64,000 bases of DNA, taken from positions 558,001-622,000 of the forward strand of contig CAVQFB010000011.1 of assembly GCA_963711675.1 (NCBI GenBank), given 5' to 3'. Numbering within the stretch: position 1 is the first letter of the stretch; the number at the start of each line of letters is the position of its first letter. Source of the stretch: CAVQFB01 sp963711675. GTDB lineage: Bacteria; Acidobacteriota; Terriglobia; Terriglobales; Acidobacteriaceae. A program made the position numbers and the translations under genes. The notes under the pieces were generated by a model. The model did not search any database, was not told the origin of the DNA, and was given only the letters and a program-made list of their open reading frames with translations. Shown here in pieces: positions 47,996-57,199 of this stretch.

Positions 47996-48080
47996 CTTCA
48001 CAGGGATATGTAGAACACTATAGCGCGAGCGCCTGCTCGAAGCATTGACGGGGAGAGCACGTAAGTACGTAGCGGAATAT

Positions 48081-49145
48081 TCAGTCTCCGAAACAGATGC
48101 CGATCGCCCGAGCGGCACACACCAACTCGCCATTCGGATCGACCGCTTTCATTTGCCCCACGGCATCGGCAATATCGACGGCGCGAATCAGTTCCTGCTG
48201 CAAACAAACCACCTTGCCGAATCCGCCCGCCGCGATCAGGTCCACCGCGGCCACTCCAAAGCGCGTCGCCAGCACGCGGTCAAACGCCGAAGGCGAACCG
48301 CCACGCTGGATGTGTCCCAGAATGCTCACCCGCACTTCCTTGTGGGAGAACAACCCGATCGCATCGCCCACAAGGCTGCCGACCGAACCTCCGCGCGACA
48401 TGTGCTTGAGTTCTGGCGGAAGTTGTATACCCTCGGCGACCACCACCAGAGTGAACCGCTTGCCATAACTTTCCCGCTTGGCAATGTAGTCGCACACCTT
48501 CTCCACGCTGAAGGGAATCTCCGGAAGGAGGATAATGTGCGCGCCGCCGGCGATGCCCGCCTCCAGAGCAATCCAGCCGGCATCGCGGCCCATCAATTCG
48601 ATCACCATTACCCGATGGTGCGACTCAGCCGTCGTATGCAGCTTGTCGATCGCTTCGGTGGCGGTGTTGACAGCGGTATCGAATCCGAAGGTGACTTCGG
48701 TGGCCGAAAGATCGTTGTCGATCGTCTTGGGCACACCCACAATCTTCATGCCCTTCTGAAACAATTCGAGCGCGATCTTCTGCGAGCCATCGCCGCCGAT
48801 CGTGATGATGGCGTCGATCCCCAGCTTGTGCTGGTTCGCGATCACTTCACCAGAAATGTCGCGCACCCCTTGCTTCCCGTCTTCGCTGGTTTTGTAGTGG
48901 AACGGATCGCCGCGATTGGTGGTGCCCAGAATCGTGCCCCCGCGCGGCAGGATCCCGCTGACATCTCTTAACGTGAGTTCGCGCGACCGCTCCGGCCAGA
49001 TCAAGCCGTCGAAGCCATCGGGAATGCCGATCACCTTCCACTTGTATTTCAGGATGGCGCACTTCACCGCCGCCCGAATCACGGCGTTCAGGCCAGGAGC
49101 ATCACCGCCCCCGGTACAAATGCCAATGCATTTGATACCGCTCAT
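48081..49145 (-). CDS. pfkA: 6-phosphofructokinase, mixed-substrate type
   Basis: 354 residues. It phosphorylates fructose 6-phosphate in glycolysis. CTGGGDAPGLNAVIRA binds the phosphoryl donor and IGGDGS has Gly at the position that marks ATP use. PKTIDND has Lys where typical bacterial ATP enzymes have Gly (PGTIDND). That Gly/Lys combination is the group III type, some members of which also use other donors. LMGRDAGWIAL and HIQRGGSPSAFDRVLATRFG complete the substrate site. The gene stands alone. Confidence 0.95.
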   Translation of the reverse strand: MSGIKCIGICTGGGDAPGLNAVIRAAVKCAILKYKWKVIGIPDGFDGLIWPERSRELTLRDVSGILPRGGTILGTTNRGDPFHYKTSEDGKQGVRDISGEVIANQHKLGIDAIITIGGDGSQKIALELFQKGMKIVGVPKTIDNDLSATEVTFGFDTAVNTATEAIDKLHTTAESHHRVMVIELMGRDAGWIALEAGIAGGAHIILLPEIPFSVEKVCDYIAKRESYGKRFTLVVVAEGIQLPPELKHMSRGGSVGSLVGDAIGLFSHKEVRVSILGHIQRGGSPSAFDRVLATRFGVAAVDLIAAGGFGKVVCLQQELIRAVDIADAVGQMKAVDPNGELVCAARAIGICFGD

Positions 49146-49326
49146 AAGAAATCACGCACCAAAATTGAAGGATGAAGGTTGATCACTTCCGATCATACAT
49201 TCTCGCGGCGCAACCAGGGCAAGGTTACGCAGGAACGTATGGCGAAGGAGGGCCGAGTCGGGAATGAATTCTGGAGTGAGGCCGCCGGTTCCACTCGACA
49301 GCCTCTGACTTCGTGAGATCGCTTGC

Positions 49327-49944
49327 TTATTGCACCGTGAAGGTTAGCGCCCCCTGGATTCCACCCGAAGCGGCCGTGATCGTCACCGACGTCGGCGTGG
49401 CTGGTTGTAGGGTTGTAACCAGTCCCGTAATGACCGTTGCCACCGCCGTGTTCGACGAGGTCCATTGCGCCGAGTTTGTCAGGTTAACGGTGCCGCCGCC
49501 TTGCAGGGTACCTGTGGCCGTAAATTGTGTCTGGGTGTTGGGATTGAGGCTTGAGGTTGCAGGTGTAATCAGGATCGAGGTCAGCCCCGCCACGCTGATC
49601 GTCGCCGTCGTCGTCCCGCTGATATTGGCTGAACTGGCTGTGACCGTCGCGGTTCCAACGGACACCCCTGTCAGCAGCCCGGTCGTGCTGATGGTAGCGA
49701 TCGTCGAATCGGAACTACTCCAGAATAAGTTTTTGGCTAAGGTCTGGGTGCTCCCGTCGTTGTACGTGCCCGTCGCGATCATCTGCAGGGTTGTGCCCGC
49801 TTGCACGGTCGGCGTCGCCGGATTCACCGTGATCGTGGTCAAAGTCGGATTGACGAAGAACCCCTTGCAGCCGGCTGCGAGTGCCAGGCTTATCAGGACT
49901 GAAAAGGAAAGAATTAGACGGATTTTCTGATTAACGATCGGCAT
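49327..49944 (-). CDS. Lipoprotein with two Ig-like (BIG2) domains
   Basis: About 205 residues. The signal peptide ends in a lipobox (LALAAGC). Two bacterial Ig-like group 2 domains follow: TVQAGTTLQMIATGTYNDGS to TATVTASSANISGTTTATI, and SLNPNTQTQFTATGTLQGGG to SVTITAASGGIQGALTFTV. It is probably a surface-exposed adhesion or spacer protein. The Met at 49944 is used because the longer frame to 50001 has no signal peptide at its start. Confidence 0.8.
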   Translation of the reverse strand: MPIVNQKIRLILSFSVLISLALAAGCKGFFVNPTLTTITVNPATPTVQAGTTLQMIATGTYNDGSTQTLAKNLFWSSSDSTIATISTTGLLTGVSVGTATVTASSANISGTTTATISVAGLTSILITPATSSLNPNTQTQFTATGTLQGGGTVNLTNSAQWTSSNTAVATVITGLVTTLQPATPTSVTITAASGGIQGALTFTVQ

Positions 49945-50295
49945 GCTGAAGAGCCTTGTAAGTACCCCTAAATTCCCCGCGCGACCGGATACTGCCGGCA
50001 CCGGAACTATCCTTTGTCATGAACGCGACAGGTCTTCCCTCTTGCAGAATTTTGATGCATTCCGAAGTAGCACAGTACACAAAATTCCACAACAAAACGG
50101 AAAGTCCCGTGCAGCGTTGTTGAGCAAAATTGTAGCAGACAACACCGGTCGGCCAAGGTACCGTTAGGGCTTCCCGCCCTGTACGTTTGGGCGGCAAGAG
50201 GATGGGTTACCGTTGCCAGGGCAGCGATCTCTTGATTCGAAGACCAATGTTTGGTATCGCGAAACCTGCAGCCAGACACCGCCGGCGACCCGCTC
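49945..50295. other. Gap upstream of the Ig-like lipoprotein
   Basis: About 350 bases with no supported gene; the minus-strand frames here look non-coding. No hairpin terminator or repeat was recognised. Confidence 0.4.
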
Positions 50296-51495
50296 CTAGT
50301 GCATGCTCTCCACGATCATCGCGATTCCCTGCCCGCCGCCGATGCAGGCCGTTGCCAGACCGTATTTCTTGTTTCGCCGCCTCAATTCGTGAAGAAGTGT
50401 AATCACCAGGCGGGTTCCGGTCGCGCCCAGCGGATGGCCCAGGGCGATCGCGCCTCCGTTGACGTTCACCTTTTCTCGATCCAGGCCGAGCTCTTTCTCT
50501 ACCGCGAGATATTGCGCCGCAAAGGCTTCGTTGACTTCGATCAGATCGATGTAGTCGAGCGTCAGGCCTGCCTTCTGTAACGCCAATTTCGTCGCCGGTA
50601 CTGGACCCCGGCCCATGAGCTTGGGCTCGACCCCCGACACCGCCCAGCTGACCACCCTGCCGAGCGGTTTCAGGTTGCGCTTCTGTGCTGCTTCGAGCGA
50701 CATGACCACGACCGCCGCCCCGCCATCCACGATGCCGCTGGCGTTTCCCGCCGTCACCGTCCCGTTTCTGCCGAAGGCCGGCTTCAGCTTGGCAAGTCCC
50801 TCCATCGTAGTTTGCGGCCGGCGATGATCATCCTCAGCAAGGGACTCTCCTGTCGACTCGCCTTTTGAATTCCTAAGAGCTACCGGGACGATCTCCTCCT
50901 GCAGCCGCCCCGCCTTGTACGCTTCATCCGCAAGCTGCTGCGAGCGCAGCGCTAATTCATCCTGCATTTGCCGGGTAATCCCCTGTTGCTCGCCGTACAG
51001 CTCGGCCGTGTTCGCCATGTACAGTCCGCAATAGCTGTCAAGCAGCGCCACCATGAGCGAGTCTTCCAGTTTGCCGCCCGGGGCTAAAGTGAAACCATCG
51101 CGTCCGCGGATCACGAAGGGCGCCTGCGACATCGCTTCCATGCCCCCCGCCAATACCATGCTCGCCTCGCCCAGCTGTACGAGCTGCGCGGCGTTCACGA
51201 TCGCCTGCATTCCGGAGCCGCAAAGCCGGTTCACGGTCAACGCTGGCGTTTCAATGGGCAGCCCTGCCCGCAAACCGACGTGCCGTGCGCCGTAAATCGC
51301 GTCGCCGGAAGTCTGTTGCGCATTGCCCATCACCACGTGATCGAACTCTTTCGGGTCCACGCCCGCGCGCTCGATGGCACCTTTCGCTGCAACCGCCCCC
51401 AGCTCCATGGCAGAAAAATCTTTGAGTTTGCCGCAGTAGCGGCCCATCGGGGTACGGGCGCCGCTCACGATCGCAATATCGCCTGGCTTCAACAT
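50296..51495 (-). CDS. Acetyl-CoA acetyltransferase (thiolase)
   Basis: 399 residues. The thiolase catalytic set is complete: nucleophile Cys in NRLCGSGMQAIV (about residue 92), NEAFA, GHPLGATG (His) and the second Cys in CIGGGQGIAM. It condenses two acetyl-CoA or cleaves acetoacyl-CoA. Together with the dehydrogenase at 27 kb it may serve beta-oxidation or short-chain synthesis. Start ATG at 51495 (LKPGDIAIVSGARTP) is standard. Single gene. Confidence 0.95.
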   Translation of the reverse strand: MLKPGDIAIVSGARTPMGRYCGKLKDFSAMELGAVAAKGAIERAGVDPKEFDHVVMGNAQQTSGDAIYGARHVGLRAGLPIETPALTVNRLCGSGMQAIVNAAQLVQLGEASMVLAGGMEAMSQAPFVIRGRDGFTLAPGGKLEDSLMVALLDSYCGLYMANTAELYGEQQGITRQMQDELALRSQQLADEAYKAGRLQEEIVPVALRNSKGESTGESLAEDDHRRPQTTMEGLAKLKPAFGRNGTVTAGNASGIVDGGAAVVVMSLEAAQKRNLKPLGRVVSWAVSGVEPKLMGRGPVPATKLALQKAGLTLDYIDLIEVNEAFAAQYLAVEKELGLDREKVNVNGGAIALGHPLGATGTRLVITLLHELRRRNKKYGLATACIGGGQGIAMIVESMH

Positions 51496-51691
51496 GGAAT
51501 TCCTTATAGATGAGAACGAAGTAGTACCACGAAACTTTCTAGTTTAGCAGCGGCAGCATCTCCACTCAACCGCACCGGGCGAATCCTTCGCGCCTTCGAA
51601 TCGGAACGGGAATCGCCTCCGCTTGCTTCGGACGAACGAATCCACTCGCGAATCGACAGAATGGGGAAAGCCAGGAATGATCTGATTTGTT

Positions 51692-54244
51692 CTACGCCAC
51701 CGCAGCCGCGGCTGTCGCGGGCGCCAGCGCCACCACTTTGCCCGGGCCTTGCACCACGGCGTCATGCAGTGCCTGTTCCGCACGATTGATCACTTCGGTC
51801 ACGATATCCACCGGATCGTATTGCTGGCGCATGACCGCCGCCGCCAGTCCAGCGCAGAAAGGTATGGCCTGATCCTTCCCCGGCGGACGCACCTCGCTCA
51901 GCAACTTGCGCAGCTTCTCAATCGCCTGCAGGCCTTCTTTCTCCCCGGTGTCACCCAGAATGATGGCGATGGCATTCAGCTCATAGCGGAAAGCGAGATC
52001 GTTGGAACGGATGTTGGCCGAAATCAACTGCCCCAGCTGTTCCATCATCGAGTCGAGCCCATCCTCGCCGAGCTCTTTCGTCAAGGTGGCGCGTTTGCCA
52101 AACTGCAGCAGCAATACGCTCACCGGCGTAGCTTGCTGCACCGAACGCCGCGTCTCCGCCAGCAGAAGGTCGATGTAGGAGGCCCGTTTCAACAGCCCGG
52201 ATTTTTCGTCGGTGACGGACAGATTCTTGACCAGTCGCCGCAATCCCGCATTGTTTAGGGCAATGACCATCTGTTCGCTCAACGCCTTGAGCACCACCAT
52301 GTCGGTCGAGTGCCAGCCGCGGGCTCGGTTCTGGGTCAGGATGATGACTCCCACCTGTTCTTGCCCGTCTGCCAGCGGCAGGGCCAGGAGAGACGTGACA
52401 CCCAGCTTGGCCAGAGCTTCACGCACCTCTTGCAGTTCAGGCGCAGCCGGTGCATCGGCGATCGTCAAAGTGCCACGGCTGATCGCCAGATCCTGAACGA
52501 CGGCGATTACCTTGGCCAATGCCGCGTCGTCGCCGGCAGCAAGGCTTTCCTCGCGATATTCCTGAATCGTGGCCGCGGCTAGTCCTGGCTTGCGCATCGC
52601 CGCCATACAGCGTGACGCTTTCCACTGGCTTCCGATCTCGTTCACCGCGGTTGAGAGCACCGCATTGGCATTCGTCTGATGATTGAGCTTGCGTGTGATC
52701 TCCGCCACCCGGGTCAGGCTGCTGACGTCGCCTTCGTTCGAGGATGACGGTGGGGTGGGCGCAGCTTGCGGAGCCGGGGCAGGAGTGGCCGGCGCGATCA
52801 CCGGTGCGGCGCCCGCATACCTTGGCGTCATCCCCGCTGACAGATAGAGCTGCTGCAAGTCGCCGTTGCGCTCTTCCTCGTGCGGAAAAAGTTCCTGGAT
52901 GCGCTGCAGGCGTTCGATCGCCTTGGTGCGCATGCCGTATTGCACCAGGATTTCCGCCTGCAGCATCAGGTCCTGCAAGGCAGCCGAGCCCAGGCTGACC
53001 TCTTCGGTGTGCGCCGGACTGTGGTCGGACTTACTCAGCGGCGCAAACCGTGACGCGATCACCTTGAAGCGATTGTCGTCGATCTTGCCCCGCAGCATTT
53101 CCAGCCGCTTCTGGTGGCCATGCTCGTAGGGATCGATTTCCGCCGCCCGGTCCAGACACTCCCCGGCTTTCTCGAAATTTCCCGTGCTGCAGTAGAGATC
53201 GAAAAGCTTCAAAAGCGTCAGACAATAGTCGCTCTCGCGGTTCGAGGCGTTGAACAGTTCGCTGAGGAATTCCAGCAGTTCCGCCGACGCCCTGTGGGAG
53301 GAGATGAGCTCCTGCATGGTGGCAATGAACGAGCGCCTCTCGCCCCGGCGCCGCTGGAACCCTTCCAATTTGCGAGCCAAAGTCACCGCATCGGTATCGA
53401 GCTCGGCATCCACCATGGATCCGACCAGTGACACGACCTGGTGAATGCGGGCCGGGCTCTCCTCAAACATCTGCCAGATCAAAGGCTCGGCTTCGGTCAA
53501 CCGGTTCGCCGTCAGCAGTGCCTTGGCGTACATGTCCCGCAACTCCGGCGACGCCTGGCCCGACTGCACCTGCGGTTCGAAGATGAAGATCGCGGCGCCC
53601 ACCTCACCCTGATCCATCAGGCTCTTGCCATACGCCAAGGCGATCGCCGGATCGCCTGGATCTTCGGAGTACGCCCGCTCGAATTGCGAGCTGCCCGTGA
53701 CTCCCGCAGCTTGCGCCAGCTCGGCAACCTTCAGGAACGCCTGTGCGGCGGCCTGTTTCTGGCCCAATTCCGACGAAAGCTCGCCCAGCCGCAGGAAGTT
53801 TTCCTGCTTGGGCTCGAGCGCGACGATCCGGTTCAGGACAGCCAATGACTCCTGCTTTTTCCCTGACTTGCGCAATTCCTCAAGCGCGTTCTCGTAAGTG
53901 CCGGTCGCCAGCCTTTTGTTGGAGTTTTCCAGCAGCTGGCCGAAACGAACCTTTTGATCCGTGGTGGGGTTGCCGTAACGCGCCAGCTTCTTATAAGTGA
54001 GGCTCGCGCGGGTGGCATCCCCGGTCCTGACCTGGCGCTCGAAAAGGTCTCCCAGCAGCTGCACCGCATCCTTTGTCCGATTTACCGAGAGGCACAGGTC
54101 GGCGGCCATCTGCCGGACATTGTCATTGTCCGGATCTTGTGCCAGCGCCTGGAGATACTCCTGCAGGGCGTCCGCAGTCTTGCCCTTCTGCAGCAACTTC
54201 TCGGCGCGTTCCACTAATTTCGCGATTTCAGCGCGGTCAGCCAT
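51692..54244 (-). CDS. TPR - GAF - degenerate GGDEF protein
   Basis: 850 residues, cytoplasmic. Residues about 1-480 are TPR-like helical repeats (AEKLLQKGKTADALQEYLQA onwards). A Pro/Ala linker follows (APVIAPATPAPAPQAAPTPP). A GAF domain lies at about 530-690, with VTSLLALPLADGQEQVGVII. The C-terminus is GGDEF-like: VTDEKSGLLKRASYIDLLLAE, VSVLLLQFGKRATLTKE and FRYELNAIAIILGDTG. The catalytic GG[DE]EF is replaced by RYELN, so it cannot make cyclic di-GMP and may be a binding or scaffold domain. Single gene; ATG 54244 gives full repeats. Confidence 0.85.
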   Translation of the reverse strand: MADRAEIAKLVERAEKLLQKGKTADALQEYLQALAQDPDNDNVRQMAADLCLSVNRTKDAVQLLGDLFERQVRTGDATRASLTYKKLARYGNPTTDQKVRFGQLLENSNKRLATGTYENALEELRKSGKKQESLAVLNRIVALEPKQENFLRLGELSSELGQKQAAAQAFLKVAELAQAAGVTGSSQFERAYSEDPGDPAIALAYGKSLMDQGEVGAAIFIFEPQVQSGQASPELRDMYAKALLTANRLTEAEPLIWQMFEESPARIHQVVSLVGSMVDAELDTDAVTLARKLEGFQRRRGERRSFIATMQELISSHRASAELLEFLSELFNASNRESDYCLTLLKLFDLYCSTGNFEKAGECLDRAAEIDPYEHGHQKRLEMLRGKIDDNRFKVIASRFAPLSKSDHSPAHTEEVSLGSAALQDLMLQAEILVQYGMRTKAIERLQRIQELFPHEEERNGDLQQLYLSAGMTPRYAGAAPVIAPATPAPAPQAAPTPPSSSNEGDVSSLTRVAEITRKLNHQTNANAVLSTAVNEIGSQWKASRCMAAMRKPGLAAATIQEYREESLAAGDDAALAKVIAVVQDLAISRGTLTIADAPAAPELQEVREALAKLGVTSLLALPLADGQEQVGVIILTQNRARGWHSTDMVVLKALSEQMVIALNNAGLRRLVKNLSVTDEKSGLLKRASYIDLLLAETRRSVQQATPVSVLLLQFGKRATLTKELGEDGLDSMMEQLGQLISANIRSNDLAFRYELNAIAIILGDTGEKEGLQAIEKLRKLLSEVRPPGKDQAIPFCAGLAAAVMRQQYDPVDIVTEVINRAEQALHDAVVQGPGKVVALAPATAAAAVA

Positions 54245-54397
54245 GGATGGTAATGGGCGGAGTAACCTAACTCACGATTCTAGGTTCCGCCAAAAGTGCC
54301 AGCAACGCAGTAACGGAAGGCGCCGTTACGAAGGTCATGGGGCAAGCCGCCTATTACCGTTCTGGCCTCGTACTCCCGTTTCTGATATACGTCCCTC

Positions 54398-55789
54398 GTG
54401 CCCACCTCTCCCGACGGCGCTCTCGTGCCCAGCGACAGCGATCAATCTCTTTCACATGAAAAGGGTTTGCGGCGACAGCTCAGCGCCGGCCAGATGACCA
54501 TGGTCGCCGTCGGCGGGTCGATCGGTACCGGCTTGCTCCTGGGATCGGCGGCAGCGATCGAGCTGGCCGGACCCGCGGTCATTCTCAGCTTTCTGCTGGC
54601 CGCGTTTATTAGCTGGACTGCGACGTTGGCGCTCGGCGAGTTGGCCTGCCTCCATCCCGCAGCGGGATCTTTCGGCTTGTACGGCGATCTTTATCTCAAC
54701 TACTGGGCGGGCTTCCTCGCACGCGCGGGATATTGGGCCGCGATCGCGGTCTCCATCGGCGCCGAAATGGTCGCGGCCGCAACTTACATGGGCTACTGGT
54801 ACCCAAAAGTCCCAGGCGTGGTCTGGGTCCTGGTGTTTTCCGTCATCCTTCTGTTTGTTAATTTGCGAAGTGTTGGCGACTATGGCCGGTTCGAATACTG
54901 GTTTGCCATGATCAAGGTGGTCACGATCGCCGCGTTTGTTGTGCTGGGAGCCGCTTTGTTGTTGGGTGGCCGCGTCCCCCAGCACTACACCAGCCAGGGC
55001 GGATTCTTCCCCAAGGGAGTGCTTGCGCCTTTCCTCGCGATCACGTTCGCGATCTATACCTTCGGCGGAGTCGAGTTCGTTGCCATTGCCTCTGGCGAGT
55101 CGCGCTCCACGCAGGAGATCGGAAAAGCTGTTCGCATGACATTTGTGACCCTGACGCTGGTCTACCTCGGCGCCATCGTCGTGCTGGTCGGCGTCATGCC
55201 CTGGAATCGTGCGGGTGTGAGCGAGAGCCCTTTCGTCACCGTCTTCCAGTCCGTGAATATCCCCGGCGCAAGCCACTTAATGAACTTCGTGGTACTGACC
55301 GCAGCACTCTCCGGCGCGAACGCGGCCTTGTATGTTTCATCGCGAATGCTGTTCTCGCTGGCGCGCACGGGCTGGGCCCCCGCCAGGCTGGGTCATTTGA
55401 ATCCGGCCGGATCGCCCACGTTCGCCGTGCTGGTGTCGTCGTATGGAATTCTGGTCGCGCTGATCCTCGAGAAGTGGGCGCCCCAGAATGCTTTCGTCTA
55501 CATCCTTCGCGGAGCCTTCTTCGGGATGATTCTCTCCTGGGTTGTCGCCCTGGCGGCGCATGTTTCCTTTCGCCGGCGCCTTAGCCCGACAGAGGCCGCC
55601 GCGCTCCCCATGCGGTCACCTTTGGGCGGCTGGGGGTCGATACTGGGTCTGACCGTCGTTGTCGCCTGCATCCTCAAAACATGGTGGGACTCCCGCGTCA
55701 ACCTCATCAGTGGAGTGCTTTACCTGGTCGGATTGACCGCAGCCTACTTCCTGATCCTCTACAGCCGCCGCAGTACAATTACGGAATGA
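54398..55789 (+). CDS. Amino acid permease (APC superfamily)
   Basis: 463 residues with 12 predicted helices. The family signature is near the N-terminus: QLSAGQMTMVAVGGSIGTGLLLGSA. A second conserved region is ITFAIYTFGGVEFVAIASGESR. It belongs to the amino acid/GABA permease branch and imports an amino acid by proton symport. The start is a GTG. Its stop overlaps the kynureninase start (ATGA), so the substrate may be tryptophan or a kynurenine, which is inference from coupling. Confidence 0.9.
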   Translation: MPTSPDGALVPSDSDQSLSHEKGLRRQLSAGQMTMVAVGGSIGTGLLLGSAAAIELAGPAVILSFLLAAFISWTATLALGELACLHPAAGSFGLYGDLYLNYWAGFLARAGYWAAIAVSIGAEMVAAATYMGYWYPKVPGVVWVLVFSVILLFVNLRSVGDYGRFEYWFAMIKVVTIAAFVVLGAALLLGGRVPQHYTSQGGFFPKGVLAPFLAITFAIYTFGGVEFVAIASGESRSTQEIGKAVRMTFVTLTLVYLGAIVVLVGVMPWNRAGVSESPFVTVFQSVNIPGASHLMNFVVLTAALSGANAALYVSSRMLFSLARTGWAPARLGHLNPAGSPTFAVLVSSYGILVALILEKWAPQNAFVYILRGAFFGMILSWVVALAAHVSFRRRLSPTEAAALPMRSPLGGWGSILGLTVVVACILKTWWDSRVNLISGVLYLVGLTAAYFLILYSRRSTITE

Positions 55790-56952
55790 CCGACGATCTT
55801 TTCCGTTATCGCGCCGAGTTTCCCATCCTCGAGCGCACCACCTATCTGATCAGTAACTCTTTGGGCGCGATGCCTCGGGGCGTTTATGACGCCATGAAAG
55901 GCTACGCCGATACCTGGGCCACTCGTGGTGTCCGCGCCTGGGAAGAGGGCTGGTGGACTCTCGCCGCTGAAGTCGGCGATCAGATCGGCGCGCTCATGAA
56001 TGCGCCCAAGGGATCGGTCTCCACGCACCAGAACGTCACCACGTGCGAGCAGGTTGTCGCCTCATGTTTCGATTTTTCGGGCAAGCGCAACAAGGTCGTC
56101 TACACCGACATGAACTTCCCTTCCATCATGTATTTCTGGGAAGCACAGCGTGCGATCGGCGCCCGTGTCGACATGGTGAAGACCGATGACGGCATCACCG
56201 TCCCGATCGACCGTCTCCTTGACGCCATCGACGAGCAGACCCTGCTCGTCCCGATATCGCATGTCCTCTTCCGCAGCGCCTATATAAATGATGCGAAAGC
56301 TGTCATCGAGAAAGCCCATAAAGTCGGCGCCTACGTTGTGCTCGATACGTTCCAGTCTCTCGGTACCGTTCCGGTCGATGTTCAAGCTCTCAACACCGAT
56401 TTTGCCTGCGGGGGCGTTCTCAAGTGGCTGTGTGGGGGACCGGGCGTCGCCTACCTGTACGTGCGACCCGATCTCGGCAAAAGGCTGCAACCCAGGCTAA
56501 CGGGATGGTTGGCGCATCAAAATCCGTTTGACTTTGAGATCGGGCCCAACAAGTACGCTGATCCCCCCTTCCGTTTTATGAACGGTACGCCGCACGTGCC
56601 GTCGCTCGAGGCGGCGCGCCCGGGACTGAAGATCATCACCGAGGTCGGAGTGGATCGAATTCGCGAGAAGTCGAAACGCCAGACCGCGCATCTGATCAGC
56701 CTCGCCGAGAAACGTGGCTGGAAGATCAACACTCCCCGTGATCCGGGAAAGCGGGGTGGCACGGTTTCCCTCGACATGCCCGAGGCCTACGAAGTCTGCG
56801 GCGAACTGCTCAAGCGCGAAGTGATCGTCGACTATCGTCCCAAAGCCGGCGTCCGGATGTCGCCCCACTTCTACAACACGGACGAAGAACTTGACCGGGC
56901 CGTCGCGGTCGTCGATGAGATTCTGAAGGAAAAACAGGTCGTCGCCCGGTAG
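55786..56952 (+). CDS. Kynureninase-like PLP-dependent enzyme
   Basis: 388 residues, class V aminotransferase fold. The PLP Lys lies in CGGVLKWLCGGPGVAYLYVR, the kynureninase-type motif. STHQNVTTCEQVVASCF and VVLDTFQSLGTVPVDVQALN form the cofactor pocket. It should cleave kynurenine or 3-hydroxykynurenine to anthranilate and alanine. Other kyn genes are absent here, so substrate class is inferred from the motif. It starts at ATG 55786, overlapping the permease stop by four bases. The frame extends to 55681 in permease DNA. Confidence 0.87.
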   Translation: MTDDLFRYRAEFPILERTTYLISNSLGAMPRGVYDAMKGYADTWATRGVRAWEEGWWTLAAEVGDQIGALMNAPKGSVSTHQNVTTCEQVVASCFDFSGKRNKVVYTDMNFPSIMYFWEAQRAIGARVDMVKTDDGITVPIDRLLDAIDEQTLLVPISHVLFRSAYINDAKAVIEKAHKVGAYVVLDTFQSLGTVPVDVQALNTDFACGGVLKWLCGGPGVAYLYVRPDLGKRLQPRLTGWLAHQNPFDFEIGPNKYADPPFRFMNGTPHVPSLEAARPGLKIITEVGVDRIREKSKRQTAHLISLAEKRGWKINTPRDPGKRGGTVSLDMPEAYEVCGELLKREVIVDYRPKAGVRMSPHFYNTDEELDRAVAVVDEILKEKQVVAR

Positions 56953-57199
56953 AGGTGTTGGCACGCGTTTCGGCGACCGCATGCCGCTCCTGACGCGCAT
57001 TTTGAGGAAATCTTCTCCTCGCTTTGTGGCATTATGTTGGATCGCTTGGAGGCGCTTGCCCATGTTACCGACGTAAGTCCGCCCGGCCCTTTTCTGCTGC
57101 CGCAGGCCTTTCGTCTCGTCTAGGCTCGGGACGAGTCCCCCAGGCATTCCTGCAGTTTCACTAGCCTGTGGTCCGGACCGGGATGTCAGGAACACGCTC

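Noticed and set aside
52700..53000. Plus-strand ORFs antisense to the TPR protein
   Set aside because: They mirror codon bias of the opposite strand in GC-rich DNA and have no independent motif.
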